64,000 bases of DNA from Spirometra erinaceieuropaei (lineage: Eukaryota; Platyhelminthes; Cestoda; Diphyllobothriidea; Diphyllobothriidae): contig CACRXP010000378.1 of assembly GCA_902702965.1 (NCBI GenBank), forward strand, positions 344,627 through 408,626, in the 5' to 3' direction. The translations under genes and the position numbers were made by a program. Shown piece after piece: positions 9,660 to 21,096 of the stretch; position 1 is the stretch's first letter, and each line of letters begins with the position of its first letter. The notes beneath the pieces were generated by a model that made no database searches, was not told the DNA's origin, and saw only the letters and a program-made list of their open reading frames with translations.

Positions 9660-10364
9660 CATGATTGGCGAAACAGGAGATTCATTCGCCTGACCTTTCT
9701 GACCTCCACTGGAGACCACCATCGGTGACAGAACCAGAAAAGGGTAGTAAGTTGCACAGATGTTGCAATATTTACGGGCTCTCGCATTCATCGCAGGTAG
9801 GCAGGTGCAATAATTGCCTAATTTCCGAACTTCTGATCCTGAGTTTTGGATCTTGGGTCATTTGTTTCGCCTACACCGCTTAGCAAAAACGCAGAACAGC
9901 ATAAAAAAAGGGAGATTATTGTGCTTGCTTCTTGACTGAGAGCCGAAAAGCCATGGATCGAACAGTTCACGGCTCACGCGTTTGTCAGGATTAGCGAGAA
10001 TTCCAGACTCCTTGAACTTGATGAAGTGGCTGGGTCCCGTCGAATGAACCGTAACTTGGGAGCTGGCGTAGTTCCACCGCACTGTTGTTGGCTGTTCGGC
10101 AATCTGCATCTGGAATAGTTTTTCAGTTTCTCCGACGTACTTGCTTTGCCCAAAATTACACCGGAACCGATTAAGGACGACAGATGTTTGTTGTTGCAGC
10201 AGTGGGTTTTTTTCAGCCTCATTGCTTGAAGCTGATGGTTTCCACCGATCTAAGTGCAACTCCAACTTTATGTGATATGAGAAGGCGACTGACGACTTCA
10301 GAGACGTTCTTGACGTATGGAAACGCTCGCCATAAATTGGAACCGGATAGACTTTGTTTCTCAT
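9660..10364 (-). mobile_element. Penelope-like element copy c
   Basis: Reverse-strand PLE remnant. Its 3' block, read on the reverse strand, has 'gaggtcagaaaggtcaggcg' in place of the better preserved copies' GAAACGTCAGGC, so the ribozyme-like core is eroded. Coding remnants occupy 9858-10364. Confidence 0.75.
9858..10364 (-). CDS. Degenerate PLE GIY-YIG endonuclease ORF
   Basis: Open frame of 168 codons. Residues 1-50 do not follow the usual thumb reading, which lies in other frames, so a shift precedes the domain. From about residue 60 the GIY-YIG domain is aligned: VVLNRFRCNFGQ where VVYRI.C.CGQ is expected, then SKYVGET, then SSQVTVHST and SRELFDPWLFGSQS. The catalytic tyrosine of GIY has become Asn and the following conserved Arg is lost. 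The frame is open but the enzyme is almost certainly inactive. Confidence 0.7.
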   Translation of the reverse strand: MRNKVYPVPIYGERFHTSRTSLKSSVAFSYHIKLELHLDRWKPSASSNEAEKNPLLQQQTSVVLNRFRCNFGQSKYVGETEKLFQMQIAEQPTTVRWNYASSQVTVHSTGPSHFIKFKESGILANPDKRVSRELFDPWLFGSQSRSKHNNLPFFMLFCVFAKRCRRNK

Positions 10365-11972
10365 TGCGTTTACTCATGTACTGGTTGACGAAGTCGGCAA
10401 CCTTGCATTCCTGTTCACTGCTGTACGTATCAACACGCCGATATAATGTCCCTGCCCAAATGCGTTTGTGGCTGATTGGGTGATGAAAAACAGGCGTGTG
10501 GCGGACGGGGTTGTGTGTGACACCCGCAAAAGGACAGTTCTTATCTTTGTCAGTCCCCCCTCACCAAATCTCAGCATCAGTTGGCTGACTGGCTCGAGCA
10601 ATCGACTGGTGTTCAGTGACATGCAATGTCTCATTGAGTTGCGATATCTGTGTGGGTACACTAACATTTCCCACAACGAACTGACCAAATAGATTTCTGT
10701 TAGAGGTTTTGTGGAGTTGTGCATTCAACAGAGACTCCGTTTGAAGAGGTTATTAATTCGGTTTCAGCCTCTTACAGTTAGAAAAGTATTTGTGAGCCTT
10801 GCGTAGTTAGTCTCGTAGTTTTCGGACTCATTAATGGCGTCTTCAAGTCATAGAAACCGACCCCTATTTATTGCATTATTTCATAGGCACCGGGAAGATT
10901 AATAGCTAAACCTGTCTATTTTGGAAATAAGTGTATCGAATGGTTCGTGACTCTCAAAAATAGGGCAAACTGCACTATTCGAAGATAGCTAATTTATTTT
11001 AAAACTAGTATGCAACGTCCTCTTCCTTCTGACGTAAATCCCCAAATATAAAACGGAGTTGTTAAGGATTTTTTTGCAAAAAAGCCCACTGAATTGCCCC
11101 GACATCGAAAATAAAGGTTAAATACACACTGCTTAGGTAGAATTATTTCTCTGAGTTAGATTCAAACAGGAGACAGAGAAGCTGGGTAAGCAAAATCAAT
11201 GTTCTTTGAATGACTGGTCCTGCTATAATGATCTATGCCAGTCTGCATTTCAATCTAGTTGGGATGTTAGGTGGGAAGAAAAGTTTGTTCTGTTTTCATC
11301 TCGTGAGATAAAAATAAGGCAGTTAATCCCCCTACATAAATTTACTCTCACTTGTACTTCTGAGTACTTTTGATAACATCGTTCCACCTTTTAGTGAGTT
11401 TACTGATGCCTCGATTAAATGTGTCCGCGAGTTTTGTTTTTTCTCCATACATGATAAAATCAAAACAAAACCTTCTTCTGACTTAATAATAATTTATGTT
11501 TGGTGGCATAGGTGTGGCGTGAACCAGTCTATTCTAATTTTAAAATGGAGTATGGGCGTTTCCGGCTGGTTTGCAGCTGAGGGACTATAGCCCACGCCAA
11601 TGGTCACATGGAGGATAACAGCCAATAACTGAGAGGTCCCACCGACAAGGTCGGGGATAAGCAATAGGAGCTGTTTCGGTTTCAGGCTTCAGAAGAGCAG
11701 AGACCTGGACCGATGTCAACTGATCGGCACACAGGCCTCTTCACACGGTCTCAGGTTGCGCCAGTTAAAATGGGGGAGATTCGTCCACATGGACGTGGTG
11801 TTCTGTGATTTATCTGGACGGCAGGATGGAATACGGATGATTCCGATGTCCTTGTGAAAAAAATATTTAAAGATTGCGTTTCATGTCTTGTGCGTTACCA
11901 TGACTACTACACTCACGATTGAGCGCCAGCTTTAATGTAATTCTGCCAGGATTAGAGATAATTCAACGAACT
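10365..11972. other. Unassigned sequence
   Basis: The ORFs at 10374-10724 (minus) and 10468-10692 (plus) overlap each other and show no domain. From 10750 on the sequence is AT-rich with many stops. I see no inverted repeat or shared module. Confidence 0.45.
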
Positions 11973-12962
11973 TACAGTAGGTGGGCTAACTCATGAAATG
12001 TAAACATAAACTCTAAAATGCGTTTCCGTTTCGAACAGATTAATTAAGTCGGGTTGTAAAACCAATCATCCTACATAACAATTCTATAATGTGTTAGCTA
12101 CCCCTTGACGCCCACTTTCGAACAAACTTCTTTCCGGCTACATCTAAAACCAAACTCTATAAACATGACTACTTAAATAACAAGCATTTTTCTTATTGAT
12201 TTTCGATACCCTTAAAAGTTCAATTATATTTCATGGAAAACATATATAACAACATTCATTCTTTCACTTATTCGGTAGAAAAATATGTCTTCTTCCAATG
12301 CTTTACTCAAAGGAAGGGCATAATTCGGTTTTCAAATAGTTTTCACTTGTGAGATTTTCCAATACCATGAAATGGCCGTTCATAAAACGCCATGTCTCTG
12401 CGTTTACCAATGCGGCTCGTAAACTTAGCAACATTGCTCAAATCAACTGCCGAATTTTATGAACCCCATATGGTGTCCACTTAATACCGTAGAGAAATGC
12501 ATGCTTTTCCGTACACGGAAAATATATGGTTTGTAGTTTTGAAACCCTGAATGCAAGTGTAACGGCAGGTCGAGTTCAAAATTATTCGGGAAATGGAAAA
12601 GTTTTATAAAACCAAATTTTACCATTCCGTAAAGTGTAAAATTGAAAAAAGACGTACTTCTGTACTGAATTAGCAGAAGAATGAATATTTTTGTGCATGT
12701 TTTCAGGAAATGTAATTGAATCTTTAAGGACATCGAAAATCAATGAAAAAGGCATGCTTCTTAAGTAGTCATTTTTACGGATTACGGTTTTTAGATGCAG
12801 CCGTGAGGAAGTTTTTTCGAAAGCCGGCGTCCTAAAGTAACTGAATTATTATAGAATTATTCTGCACGATGATTGATTCTACAACCCTACTTAATTAATC
12901 CTTTCGAAACGAAAACGCTTTTCGGAATGTCTGTTGAGAATTCATGAGTTAGCCCACCTAAT
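11973..12962. mobile_element. Foldback element, family A copy 2
   Basis: Begins TACAGTAGGTGGGCTAACTC and ends AGTTAGCCCACCTAAT. Arms correspond to those of the copy at 2920-3905. The centre is in the same orientation as that copy. Scattered substitutions and indels in both arms indicate an old insertion. Confidence 0.88.
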
Positions 12963-14116
12963 TTGTTCCCTCCTGGGCACGTTGATACGGCTTATTATTT
13001 TTCCCTGATCGCCCAGAGCTCTAAATCCCCAGTTTTCGAGGGTACTCTTAAACGCCTTATGCTGCTGGCACCATTTGATAGACGTCTCTCTGCCGGTTTC
13101 ATCCTATTCCTGGCTGGTTTTGGTAGATGACAGCCTCAAAATTCCGGCGAGTCAGATATCCGCCCTCCACTCTGTTCTTATTTCCCTATAGGAAAGGCTA
13201 ACACTGGCTTATCGAAGTTACTTCGGCCTCTCTCCATATTTAACCATTTTTTAATGCATTTTTAAAATGACGTAATCTTAGGGACGCTTGGTAATCCAGT
13301 TTGCATAGCAAGGCCGACTGTGTGCCAGAATGGCAAGCACATGAGACCCCTCTCCGAGAAACATGTCTTCAGAAAAGAGGACATATGCAAATGATTTGAT
13401 GAACACAAAGGAAGCAAACTGGAATGTTGAAATTTTCTTAATTAAAAGTATAAACGTTTAAAATCAGGTAAGGGCGCAATGTGAGATCCAGGACTGCACA
13501 TTACATGTTGCGCCTACTGAATTCCACAAAAGCAGCGCTACTTTTCCAGCTACTAGAGCGATGCCATCCGTTCTGCCACTGCATCTCCACACGGAAATCT
13601 TTCGTAAACGGCGTGTACTAGGGATGTTCTTCCCCTCACCTCGTTGGGTTCGGTGTACTTTTCTATCAGTTACCACAAAACTGGCCTCCGATTCGACAGC
13701 GTTGCCTTACCGTCAACAGGTGCGGATGATCAGCGTTCCTTGCCTTTTACCTTCCGTTTGCTGCTATGAACCGCTTTTCTTCCTGTACTTCAGTAAGCAG
13801 GTTTGCTGCGGTGTTCGTCGTCTTAAACCAGTGCTACATAATCTGAGATCCGTTCAAGGCGGGCTATCGCACCGCATGTACTTCATAAGTTACTTATTCA
13901 TCTCAGACGCATACGACAACGCTTTCGCCAGCCAGCTTCACCTTCCTTCCTTGTATCCGTAATCGGTTGTAGCTTCCAGTGAGCATGTCGCATTTCAGCG
14001 TCCGTTTGTTTTCATGCCTCTTTCATCGCAGCGACTTTCCGCAGGTGTACGGAGAACCGATATTAACACAAAGTAAAAAACAAATAAACAATCCGTTTAA
14101 GGGAGCATGGGGAGTT
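12963..14116. other. Unassigned sequence
   Basis: Two ORFs of 133 and 96 codons at 13561-13962 and 13979-14269 (plus) show no known domain; the second is antisense to the Merlin remnant. No repeat shared with the rest of the window is visible. Confidence 0.4.
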
Positions 14117-14690
14117 TTACTTAAGTGGAATCGTCTCGGTAAGATGTCCAATGAACGTATTCCAGGCCATATCCAGACCCCTTCGGTCGAGAGCGAACTG
14201 TACTCTGTACTGGGCGTCATCTTGATGAGCCCAGAGGGACCTTCCAGACACCGGCCCACTTCTTCCTAGTCTTCTCCTCAGACGACTCCAATACGCGTCG
14301 ATGGCGTTTGTATAACGGCGTGTTTCCGGACCCACGAAATTTTTGAAGTGACCGAAGATTTAGTGCTCATATCTTCCTGTCAGCATTATTTTCGTAGTCG
14401 TCAGTACGGTGAGGCAGCTGCCTTAAAAGTCCGACTCAGTCCGAGCTGACTTCCGTCGGTGATATCAAGTGCACTGAAAAACAGTACCATCAGCGCACAC
14501 ATTCCCCACATGCAGCCTATTGGTTTGCGGCACACGCAGGCTTGGAATGTTGGCAGTAGACCTTTTTCCTGACAATAGAGTATCATATTGGGCCTTTCAA
14601 TCGCTCTCCAAAGGATGCCCGCTCTGGAGGGTGCATCCACTTGAAGACGCCTTCTTTTAGCATTCAAAGACTTCGCCAAGACCGTTTTGC
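14117..14690 (-). pseudogene. Merlin / ISXO2-like transposase remnant
   Basis: Two blocks of a DDE transposase of the ISXO2/IS1016-like type (eukaryotic Merlin superfamily) lie on the minus strand. The upstream block (14679-14440) reads ILWRAIERPNMILYCQEKGL with a nearby Cys pair, like the N-terminal zinc-ribbon region. The downstream block (14350-14117) reads FGHFKNFVGPETRRYTNAID, then AYWSRLRRRL, like the conserved C-terminal motif with the last catalytic acidic position. A stop precedes FGHFKNF, and the middle of the catalytic domain is missing. It is a deleted, inactive copy. Assignment rests on motif recognition only. Confidence 0.7.
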
Positions 14691-14830
14691 AATATCAACC
14701 ATAACTTTCCTAAACAACTACCATACACTGCCATGCCTATTTTAACAAGAAATAAAAGAATAAACTCCTACTTAATTGGTAATTGCCTTCGCGACTTTTA
14801 GTTAGATATTAACTTTTCTAACATTCCTAT

Positions 14831-14935
14831 TGACCCAACTGTGAAAAACTCGGCGCCTCGTTGGGATTCGAACCCACGCAGTAAGGGCTTACAAGTTCAC
14901 TCGGTTTAATTTACCATTGTTGGACACTTTGACCA
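14831..14935 (-). repeat. tRNA-derived SINE, type 2 (reverse copy)
   Basis: On the minus strand the B-box region GTGGGTTCGAATCCCA is strong, preceded by an anticodon-arm-like ACTTGTAAG. It is followed by the same tail as at 4238-4341 ('gccgagtttttcacagttgg'). The acceptor 5' half is not recognisable, so it is not a functional tRNA gene. Confidence 0.65.
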
Positions 14936-16108
14936 CCAAAATGTGCTTCACAGTACTGCAACATTGAGTCGTGCAGTAGGGCCAACGTTCGCGCTTTAAT
15001 CCTATGGGGTTTTCTATGCTCTACGTCCATCGATTTCAATTGGCTACTTCGCTGCCCTGATCTCTGACCTTAGCGTCATTACTGTACAGGCACTGCATTT
15101 GGTTTATTTTGGTGTTACGGTGTTAAATATCATCCCAATTCAATCTTTCGGTCCGCTTTCAAGGTCACACATGGATCTATTTTAGTCTGCTCACGGATTT
15201 GCAATAGTCTTTTCACAAACTGCCCTTTCCTACTGTCTCCTGCCTATCCATTAGCCCCAACCGTATAACCCCCTCTTCCGCCGGTCCCGTAAGACACGAG
15301 GACCTATCCTGCGTTATTTGGAATGGGTCTTATATTTCATCGTTGTCAATTTTTTTGCAAAAAGCGATTGCTTCTCTCTTTGACCCAAAGGCACCGGCTC
15401 AGGAAAATTGGCACGTGACCTTTCTTGGGCAGAAATGTCCACTTTGTATCATTAGCTATGCCCCTCATCGGCAGAGTTCTCCATTCATTGAATTGCTAAC
15501 AAATCGCAGATTAAATTGGCTTTGTTGTATTCTAGTCCACCTCCTTCCATTACAGGAGTGTGCTCAAAGCAAAATTAATTACCACAATTTTCAATGTTTA
15601 TTAGCTTTACTGTGTTTCCAAGATCTGTTAAGGTGTATCTATCTCCGACTGCCTACCTTTCTTAATGTTTGTTCGCGTGAACGAAACCATCGAATTAGTC
15701 TTCTGATTTTTCGCGCTGATTTAACCTTGCTTCCCCCTTATTTATCGTTCTCATTTGGACGAAAAATGGTTTATTTCTAACTTTAGAATAATGCATTGGC
15801 TACGTAAGCGCCCTGTGCTGATTTCATTCGAGCTTCTAATTATTACCATAAACGAGAGGAGCGCGTTTTGAACGGAGGCTCACTCCACGTTAGCTACTGA
15901 GCCGAGCCTCCAAAATGGTAGCCCTACCTTCGGAGACAGGGAACTGAAGCACTGGAGGAGAAAGAAGCAATAAGGCAGACACAGAGATATCCTTCCAAAT
16001 GTCAGGCCAGCGCACCCTCCCACCATGACAGACCTGATGCGTCTGGAGTCATTATGACATGCTCAAAATGTGTTGACGGAAGACGAACAGAAGCTGTTGA
16101 AGGTGAAG
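14936..16108. other. Unassigned sequence
   Basis: Contains a 145-codon frame at 15343-15780 (plus) rich in Leu, Phe and Cys, without a recognisable domain or a convincing start context. I would not call it a gene. Confidence 0.4.
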
Positions 16109-17055
16109 ACAGTCAATGCGTAAGCGATCTCAAGAACTGCTGGCCAAAATTCTGGAATGTGTTTCTGATTGGGAAGGATGACTTAAGTGGGGGTGCTATT
16201 AATGAGTGTCATACAGCATAACTATATAACATTTTGGACTCACAAGGATGTCGGCTTTTTAATGCACTTCTTTTGAACCTCCCGAAGAGACCACACTCGT
16301 GAAAGAAGTGCTACTTAAGTAGCATGCTTTTTTCTATTGATTTTCGATGGCCTCATAAATTCAAATATATTTTATAGAGAACATGCGAAAAACTGTACGT
16401 TTTTTGCTCATTTGGTAGGCAATCACATTGTGTTCGTATTTCATGTCCGAATAAAGTGTATATTTTGGTTTTAAAAAGTTTCGAATTATGAGATTTTTAA
16501 GACCGTATGACGTTCATGCATGCAAGACCGCACATGTCCGTTTACTAATGCTCCTCATGAAATGTACAGCACAGTCCGGATCCACTGAAAAATTCCATTA
16601 AATCTATGTGGTATCTTATTAAAGTCATAGAGGAATATATGGTTTTTCTTACGCGGAAAGCATACGTCTCGTAAACTGCAATCGCTAAACGTTGATCAGG
16701 CTAAAATTATTCGGGAAATGGGAAACTTTTTAAAAACCTAAATACACACTTTCTTCGGGGATAAAATATGAAGAAAATGTGAACGCATAGTTGTGAAATA
16801 TATTTGGATTTATAAGACCATCGAAACTCAATAGGAAAAATGCATGATACATAAGTAGTCGGTTTTTACCGAGAGTGCTTTCTGCAGGAGGTCAAAACGA
16901 AGTGCATTCAAAGTCGACATCCTGGCGAGCCCCAAATGTTATAGTGTTATGCTGTATGATAGTCAGTATAACAACCGTACTTAAGTAATCCTTCCTAATC
17001 GGAAACGCATTCCAGAATTTTGGCCAACATTTCATGAGATCGGTCGCTCACTGTA
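16109..17055. mobile_element. Foldback element, family B copy 1
   Basis: The right end (GATCGGTCGCTCACTGTA) and the degraded left end (ACAGTCAATGCGTAAGCGAT) are inverted. Inner arm blocks such as 'aggatgtcggctttt' and 'aagtcgacatcctgg' pair across the element. The centre is opposite in orientation to the copies at 21097 and 37013. The many mismatches mark it as older than the 21097 copy. Confidence 0.85.
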
Positions 17056-17494
17056 TGTGCATGCAGTGCTAAGGGCAGCGCCACTTGTCATTATGCGTTT
17101 TCCTATGCCTCCACACAGACCGGCAGAAACAACTGTTCAATTTCCCGTTTCGGCTTGTCACAGCAACCAAAAAGTCACGTAGCAAGGTGGCTGTACAGCG
17201 GGACTATTTAATCTGTAAACTGCCGAAAAATAGACAACGTCCGAGGTGCAAGACGAGACTTCTCGTGTCCTACAGAGAAGTCGCCCTTGAAACTGAAAAA
17301 CAGTTTGCTTCAAAGAAGGCAGACACAAGGTATTTGCCTAGTTTGATACTTATCTACTAAAAGACTGTTCTCGCCCGACTAGAGATACAACCTTCGGAGC
17401 TAATGGACGTGTTTAATAAAATACATTGAAGTTTGTGTTGGATAATGAAGTATGAACCCCCCCCGCACCAGGGGCTCCAATTGCCGTATCATAG
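17056..17494. other. Unassigned sequence
   Basis: A 91-codon frame at 17085-17360 has no recognisable domain. Nothing else is seen. Confidence 0.4.
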
Positions 17495-17580
17495 TTTTAA
17501 CCCTAACCCCTAAGTGTACTCCTCATTAACCTAACTTTATTCATAACCCCAACTTTAAGCAGAACCATGATCTCAACCCT
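17495..17580. repeat. Degenerate telomere-like CCCTAA tract
   Basis: Irregular units such as CCCTAACCCCTAAG, TTAACCTAAC, ATAACCCCAAC and TCTCAACCC with about 6-12 bp spacing. Similar tracts lie at 17985-18050, 38640-38735 and 52385-52560. Confidence 0.6.
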
Positions 17581-17599
17581 TCTAACGACAGTGCGATCA

Positions 17600-17960
17600 T
17601 CGATTTTGACGATGTCCACCATGTGCCAGGACCGTGACTTGCGCGTGAATTAGTTTATAGTGAGTAGCGACTTGGTCAGCATCTACTGCGCCCTCTCCTC
17701 CTTCCCCACCCGCCAAAACAGAGTCAAGATAGTCAGGAGCGGGAGAGGCCGCAGATGGCTGGCACTGAGAAAACCCGGACCGAGGCGAACCACCACATTC
17801 CCTGTCCACAACAGACACTTAACAAGGATTTTCAACAACAACAAAAGGAGGGCGGCGGGGATCCCAATCGGCGAGGCGCGGGTCTACAAATGGACGCGCT
17901 ACTGCGCCCCAAATGTTGGCCTGCCAGAATCCGATACAGTCTCCGTGATGGTCCAGCGCA
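17600..17960 (-). repeat. Family D repeat unit (reverse)
   Basis: Read on the minus strand it carries the D landmarks ('gcgctggaccatcacgga', C-rich block, 'cactataaactaattcacgc', 'cacatggtggacat'). The order of the segments shows that the family has a defined unit structure. Confidence 0.7.
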
Positions 17961-17984
17961 TTAATCGCATGACCCGTTTTAGGG

Positions 17985-18050
17985 GCTCAACCCTCCCCAC
18001 ACTAATTCTAACACTAACAGTAACCTTAACTGTAACTCTAATCCATTCCA
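17985..18050. repeat. Degenerate telomere-like tract
   Basis: Units such as TCTAACACTAACAGTAACC and TTAACTGTAACTCTAATCC. These are about 6-bp spaced and C/A rich on this strand, but no perfect CCCTAA array remains. Confidence 0.5.
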
Positions 18051-18784
18051 AACTCGCCTGTAATACGGAGATCCATACTTCATTGTCCATTTAAGTTCAG
18101 TGGAAGAGATTAGGTCTCTAAAGTCTCCTAAAAATCTTGCAATAACGGTTTGCATTGGTCTGCGGATGGGTAAGCACCGTATGAAGGAGTCGCCTATACT
18201 GGGAAATTAATTATACAGTATGAAAATTAATTGAAAAAAATACTAAAATTCAGCGATCTGCGCATTTTCGAATTCATATTCCAGTCCAAACATCGCACTA
18301 TAAAGATAAGGGTAACAAGTCGATGCTTCGGTTCCAACGAAGACATGAAAGACGAAATACGTACAAATCTTTCAGGGAGGCCGGAGACCTCTGTTCCTAA
18401 AATGATTGGAAGGGAACAGCAAAATTGCATAAAGTGATCAGAAGTGGACAGAATTTATATCGAATATTAACAGTGCGAGATGTATTTACTCGGCTACTCT
18501 GCAAAAAATAGACTGAAATAGTTCTTCCGAGTTGTTGCGACGTGCTGCCTTTTCATCCACTAGTTTGCTGGCAACCCGCGTTTGCCTTTCACAGTACAAG
18601 CGAACTTTCCAACTTCGATGAATTTACTAGTCGCAGAATTTGACAGTTATACATGTGAAAAACCGCATTTTCCGGAAAATCCGTCTTCTGTCGTGCTGCA
18701 TTATTGCGTTTTACTAAAGAGAAGTTTCTCTTATCACGCACCGTGTATAAGAGACTTCGATCATCGCGAAAAACGACGTGTACC
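18051..18784. other. Unassigned sequence
   Basis: Short overlapping frames on both strands (18227-18437), with no recognisable domain or shared repeat. Confidence 0.4.
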
Positions 18785-18844
18785 ACAGAGTGCTACTGTG
18801 GAGCACACGGTGGACATAATCGGAATCGACGGTCGAATTATTGT

Positions 18845-18880
<36 letters not shown>

Positions 18881-19640
18881 AACGGCTCGGACAGTGGCTG
18901 GGGTGTGGGAATGAGAAGGGAGAGTGAGGTCGACGACCCAGCGCATTTTCCTCCTCACTATAAACAATCTGACGCGCTTGAAGCTATCACGTTGCGCTAA
19001 AAGCCGTGGCTTGGAAGGTTGCCAACTGACAGGGTAACTTGGACCTCCTCCTCGACTGGCGGTGGTCTGAGGGTCAGGCTGCAATGGCCCCTTCTAAATG
19101 TGGCCTTTATGGCACTCCCACCACATTGTGGGATCCGAGCCAGGCGTTGGCGGCACGCCTAGGTGCGGCTTCGGCCTCGTCAGCCTCCAAATCTCTGCTG
19201 TGTTGGTTGAAATCCTGGTTATTGTTGTGTGGACCAGGGGGTGTGGTGGAACGCCAAGGGGAGGATCCGCCCGAGCCATCCAACTGCGGCCTCCCACGTC
19301 TCCGGTCTTCTTGACTCTGTCTTGACACCGGGCCCAGGCGGGGGAGGAGAGAGTGTAGGTAGATGCTACGCAAGTCTACTGGCACTATAAACCCCTGCGA
19401 AAGTCACCGTCCCCGCTCCGACAATGCAGTCTGTAGGGCACACGGTGGACCTCATCGAAATCGATGGCCGAACTGTCGTGTATGTGTGTGTGTGTATGTG
19501 TGCGCGTAAGCATCTGCTATGCCTTGATCAGCAAACCATGGCCCTGGCAGCCTGGTGTGCACTGACAGTTCTCTAGCACCTGGTTCACTGTTCGTAGATG
19601 CGCTGGCGCTCCCGCTGGGTATGCGGGTCGTGGCCGCACG
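18785..19640 (+). repeat. Satellite-like module series with (GT)n
   Basis: This comprises a 'gagcacacggtggacataat' block, a GT dinucleotide tract (about 18846-18877) and module F (18880-19140, with 'ccgtggcttggaaggttgcc'). A family D unit follows (19195-19505, with 'gaccagggggtgtggtggaa'), ending in a second GT tract. Last is module E (19505-19640), which recurs reversed at 31640-31795. F and D also occur together at 28927-29225 and 30930-31320. Confidence 0.7.
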
Positions 19641-19643
19641 GAC

Positions 19644-20300
19644 ACCAAATCTTGGCGGGCGCTTCCGTATGTCAAGAACGTTTCGGAAGCTATCAGCCGC
19701 CTTCTCGCACCTCTTGGGGTTAGAGTTGCACACAGACCGAAGGCAACCATCAGGCGTCGGATAATGAAACCGAAAGACCCGCTGCCACGGCTAGAAACGT
19801 CTGGAGTCGTTTATCGGATCTGTTGCAGTTGCGGACAAAGCAACTACGCCGGAGAAACCGGAAGACAGCTCCAAACGAGAATGACCATACGCACTGCAGG
19901 GGTACGGAGAAATGACGCCAGCTTTCAAGTTGCGGCTCATTCGACGAGATCCGGCAACACATTCAAATTCGACGAGGCCGAAATTCTCGCAAGAGGTGAC
20001 AACCGCGTGAGCCGGGAGCAGCTCAAGTCACGGTTTACTGGTTCTCAGTCCATTAACAAGTGCAATGACCTTCCCCACTCGGTGCTGAGACTTCTCCTAG
20101 ACGGAGTAATTAGCCGCGCGAGGAGCGCACAGGTGAACACTTTTCCCAACACCAGGGTCGGTGCGTCAGATGGTCGAGCCATTATCACACCAACATCCAA
20201 CGCACGTAGGGAAATTGCGGCAATTAACGACGCGAATGTCAGCCATCAAACAGCCATCACATCACGTGTAACGATCCCTGATGAAGGTGGGGAGTCGTGA
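19644..20300 (+). CDS. PLE C-terminal ORF: RT thumb plus GIY-YIG endonuclease
   Basis: The frame is open from 19644, well upstream of the first ATG at 19764. The upstream 40 codons (LPYVKNVSEAISRLLAPLGV) are the RT-thumb part of a Penelope protein. Counting from the ATG, GIY is GVVYRI with Tyr17, YIG is NYAGET with Tyr28, and Arg39 is the conserved arginine. The usual EH pair after it has become IR, and the GH histidine is changed (RSGNTF). SREQLKSRFTGSQSINK carries the end of the domain. About 60 further residues have no known function. There is no internal stop, but altered ligand residues suggest reduced or lost activity. The RT core is absent. Confidence 0.8.
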   Translation, partial: TKSWRALPYVKNVSEAISRLLAPLGVRVAHRPKATIRRRIMKPKDPLPRLETSGVVYRICCSCGQSNYAGETGRQLQTRMTIRTAGVRRNDASFQVAAHSTRSGNTFKFDEAEILARGDNRVSREQLKSRFTGSQSINKCNDLPHSVLRLLLDGVISRARSAQVNTFPNTRVGASDGRAIITPTSNARREIAAINDANVSHQTAITSRVTIPDEGGES

Positions 20301-20384
20301 ATGTTCATAGGTATGCGGTAGCATGGCGACTGCATCCGATAAATACTGCAGGCCCTTGTGCATGAACCACCCGTATTTGCTTTT

Positions 20385-20426
20385 GTCCCTGATGATCGGT
20401 TCGAGCAGGAATCCGAAACGTCAGGC
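20385..20426 (+). ncRNA. Hammerhead-like ribozyme in PLE copy d
   Basis: GTCC, CTGATGA, then TCGGTTC-GAGCAG-GAATCC, GAA, ACGT, C, AGGC. The core bases are intact. Stem I has a C/A mismatch next to the core, and stem II pairs less cleanly than in copy a. Confidence 0.4.
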
Positions 20427-20479
20427 TATTAAAGCCCTTGTCCCAGCGATTGTGTCTCCTTTTTCAAGGGTCGTGATCA

Positions 20480-21096
20480 TGGCTGCCCGATCCTCCTTGT
20501 CTTCTTTCTGGCCCGTTGTGGTGCTGTTGTTGCTGGTCGAAATTCTGATCGGGTGTTTGTTGTGGACCAGGGGGTGTGTGGTCCCTGTAGGGGTGTTTTT
20601 GTCGGTGAAAAATCCTAATCAGGTGTTTGTTGTTGATCAGGGGGTGTGGTGGTGCAACCAGGTGTGGGTCCGGCCATGCGAGCCTCCTGCACCCTCTCCC
20701 GTCTCCGACATTCTTGACTATGTCTTGACACGGGGAGGGGAGGAGGGGGAGAGTGCGGTAGATGCTGTGCATGTCTACTCTTGCTATAAACTGATTCACG
20801 CGCAAGTCACCGTACCTGTCTCCCCTTTCTGTGGAGCCCACGGTGGACATCGTCGGGCAGGACGGTCGAATTGTCGGCAGTTCTTGCCTCTAAAACGGGC
20901 CACGCAGTAGATCTACTGGAACAAGACGAGGACTAGATCGGAGTTCAGCAGGCATTAATGGGAATGCGCACCCATAACAAATACCAACATTGGGTGTGTG
21001 GCGGCAGACCCAGATATGGGTGCACGCTGTTTAAAACCGTGGTGCCACACTTTTGTTGAATAAAGTCCTGCCCAGTGTTCGTTGTCGACCAGGAGG
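20480..21096 (+). repeat. Family D units (tandem), left part
   Basis: Two D starts ('gttgtggaccagggggtg' at about 20560 and 'gttgtcgaccaggagg' at about 21081) lie about 520 bp apart. The first is complete, through 'cccacggtggacatcg' and 'cgcacccataacaaatacc'. The second is interrupted by a foldback insertion after 'aggagg'. A related 'gttgttgatcagggggtgtg' block at about 20630 adds a short internal duplication. Confidence 0.75.

Larger units (their letters stand above)
19641..20466 (+). mobile_element. Penelope-like element copy d
   Basis: Best-preserved copy of the a-type PLE 3' end. The coding part at 19644-20300 is followed by a 3' UTR with a hammerhead-like motif and the terminal 'gtctcctttttc'. 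Copies a and d begin at the same point ('caccaaatcttggcg'), which suggests a shared non-autonomous derivative rather than random 5' truncation. Confidence 0.82.

Noticed and set aside
13561..14269. Two consecutive plus frames that could be exons
   Set aside because: The second is antisense to the Merlin remnant, and no domain is visible in either.
15343..15780. 145-codon plus frame
   Set aside because: There is no recognisable domain or start context, and the composition is like the surrounding DNA.
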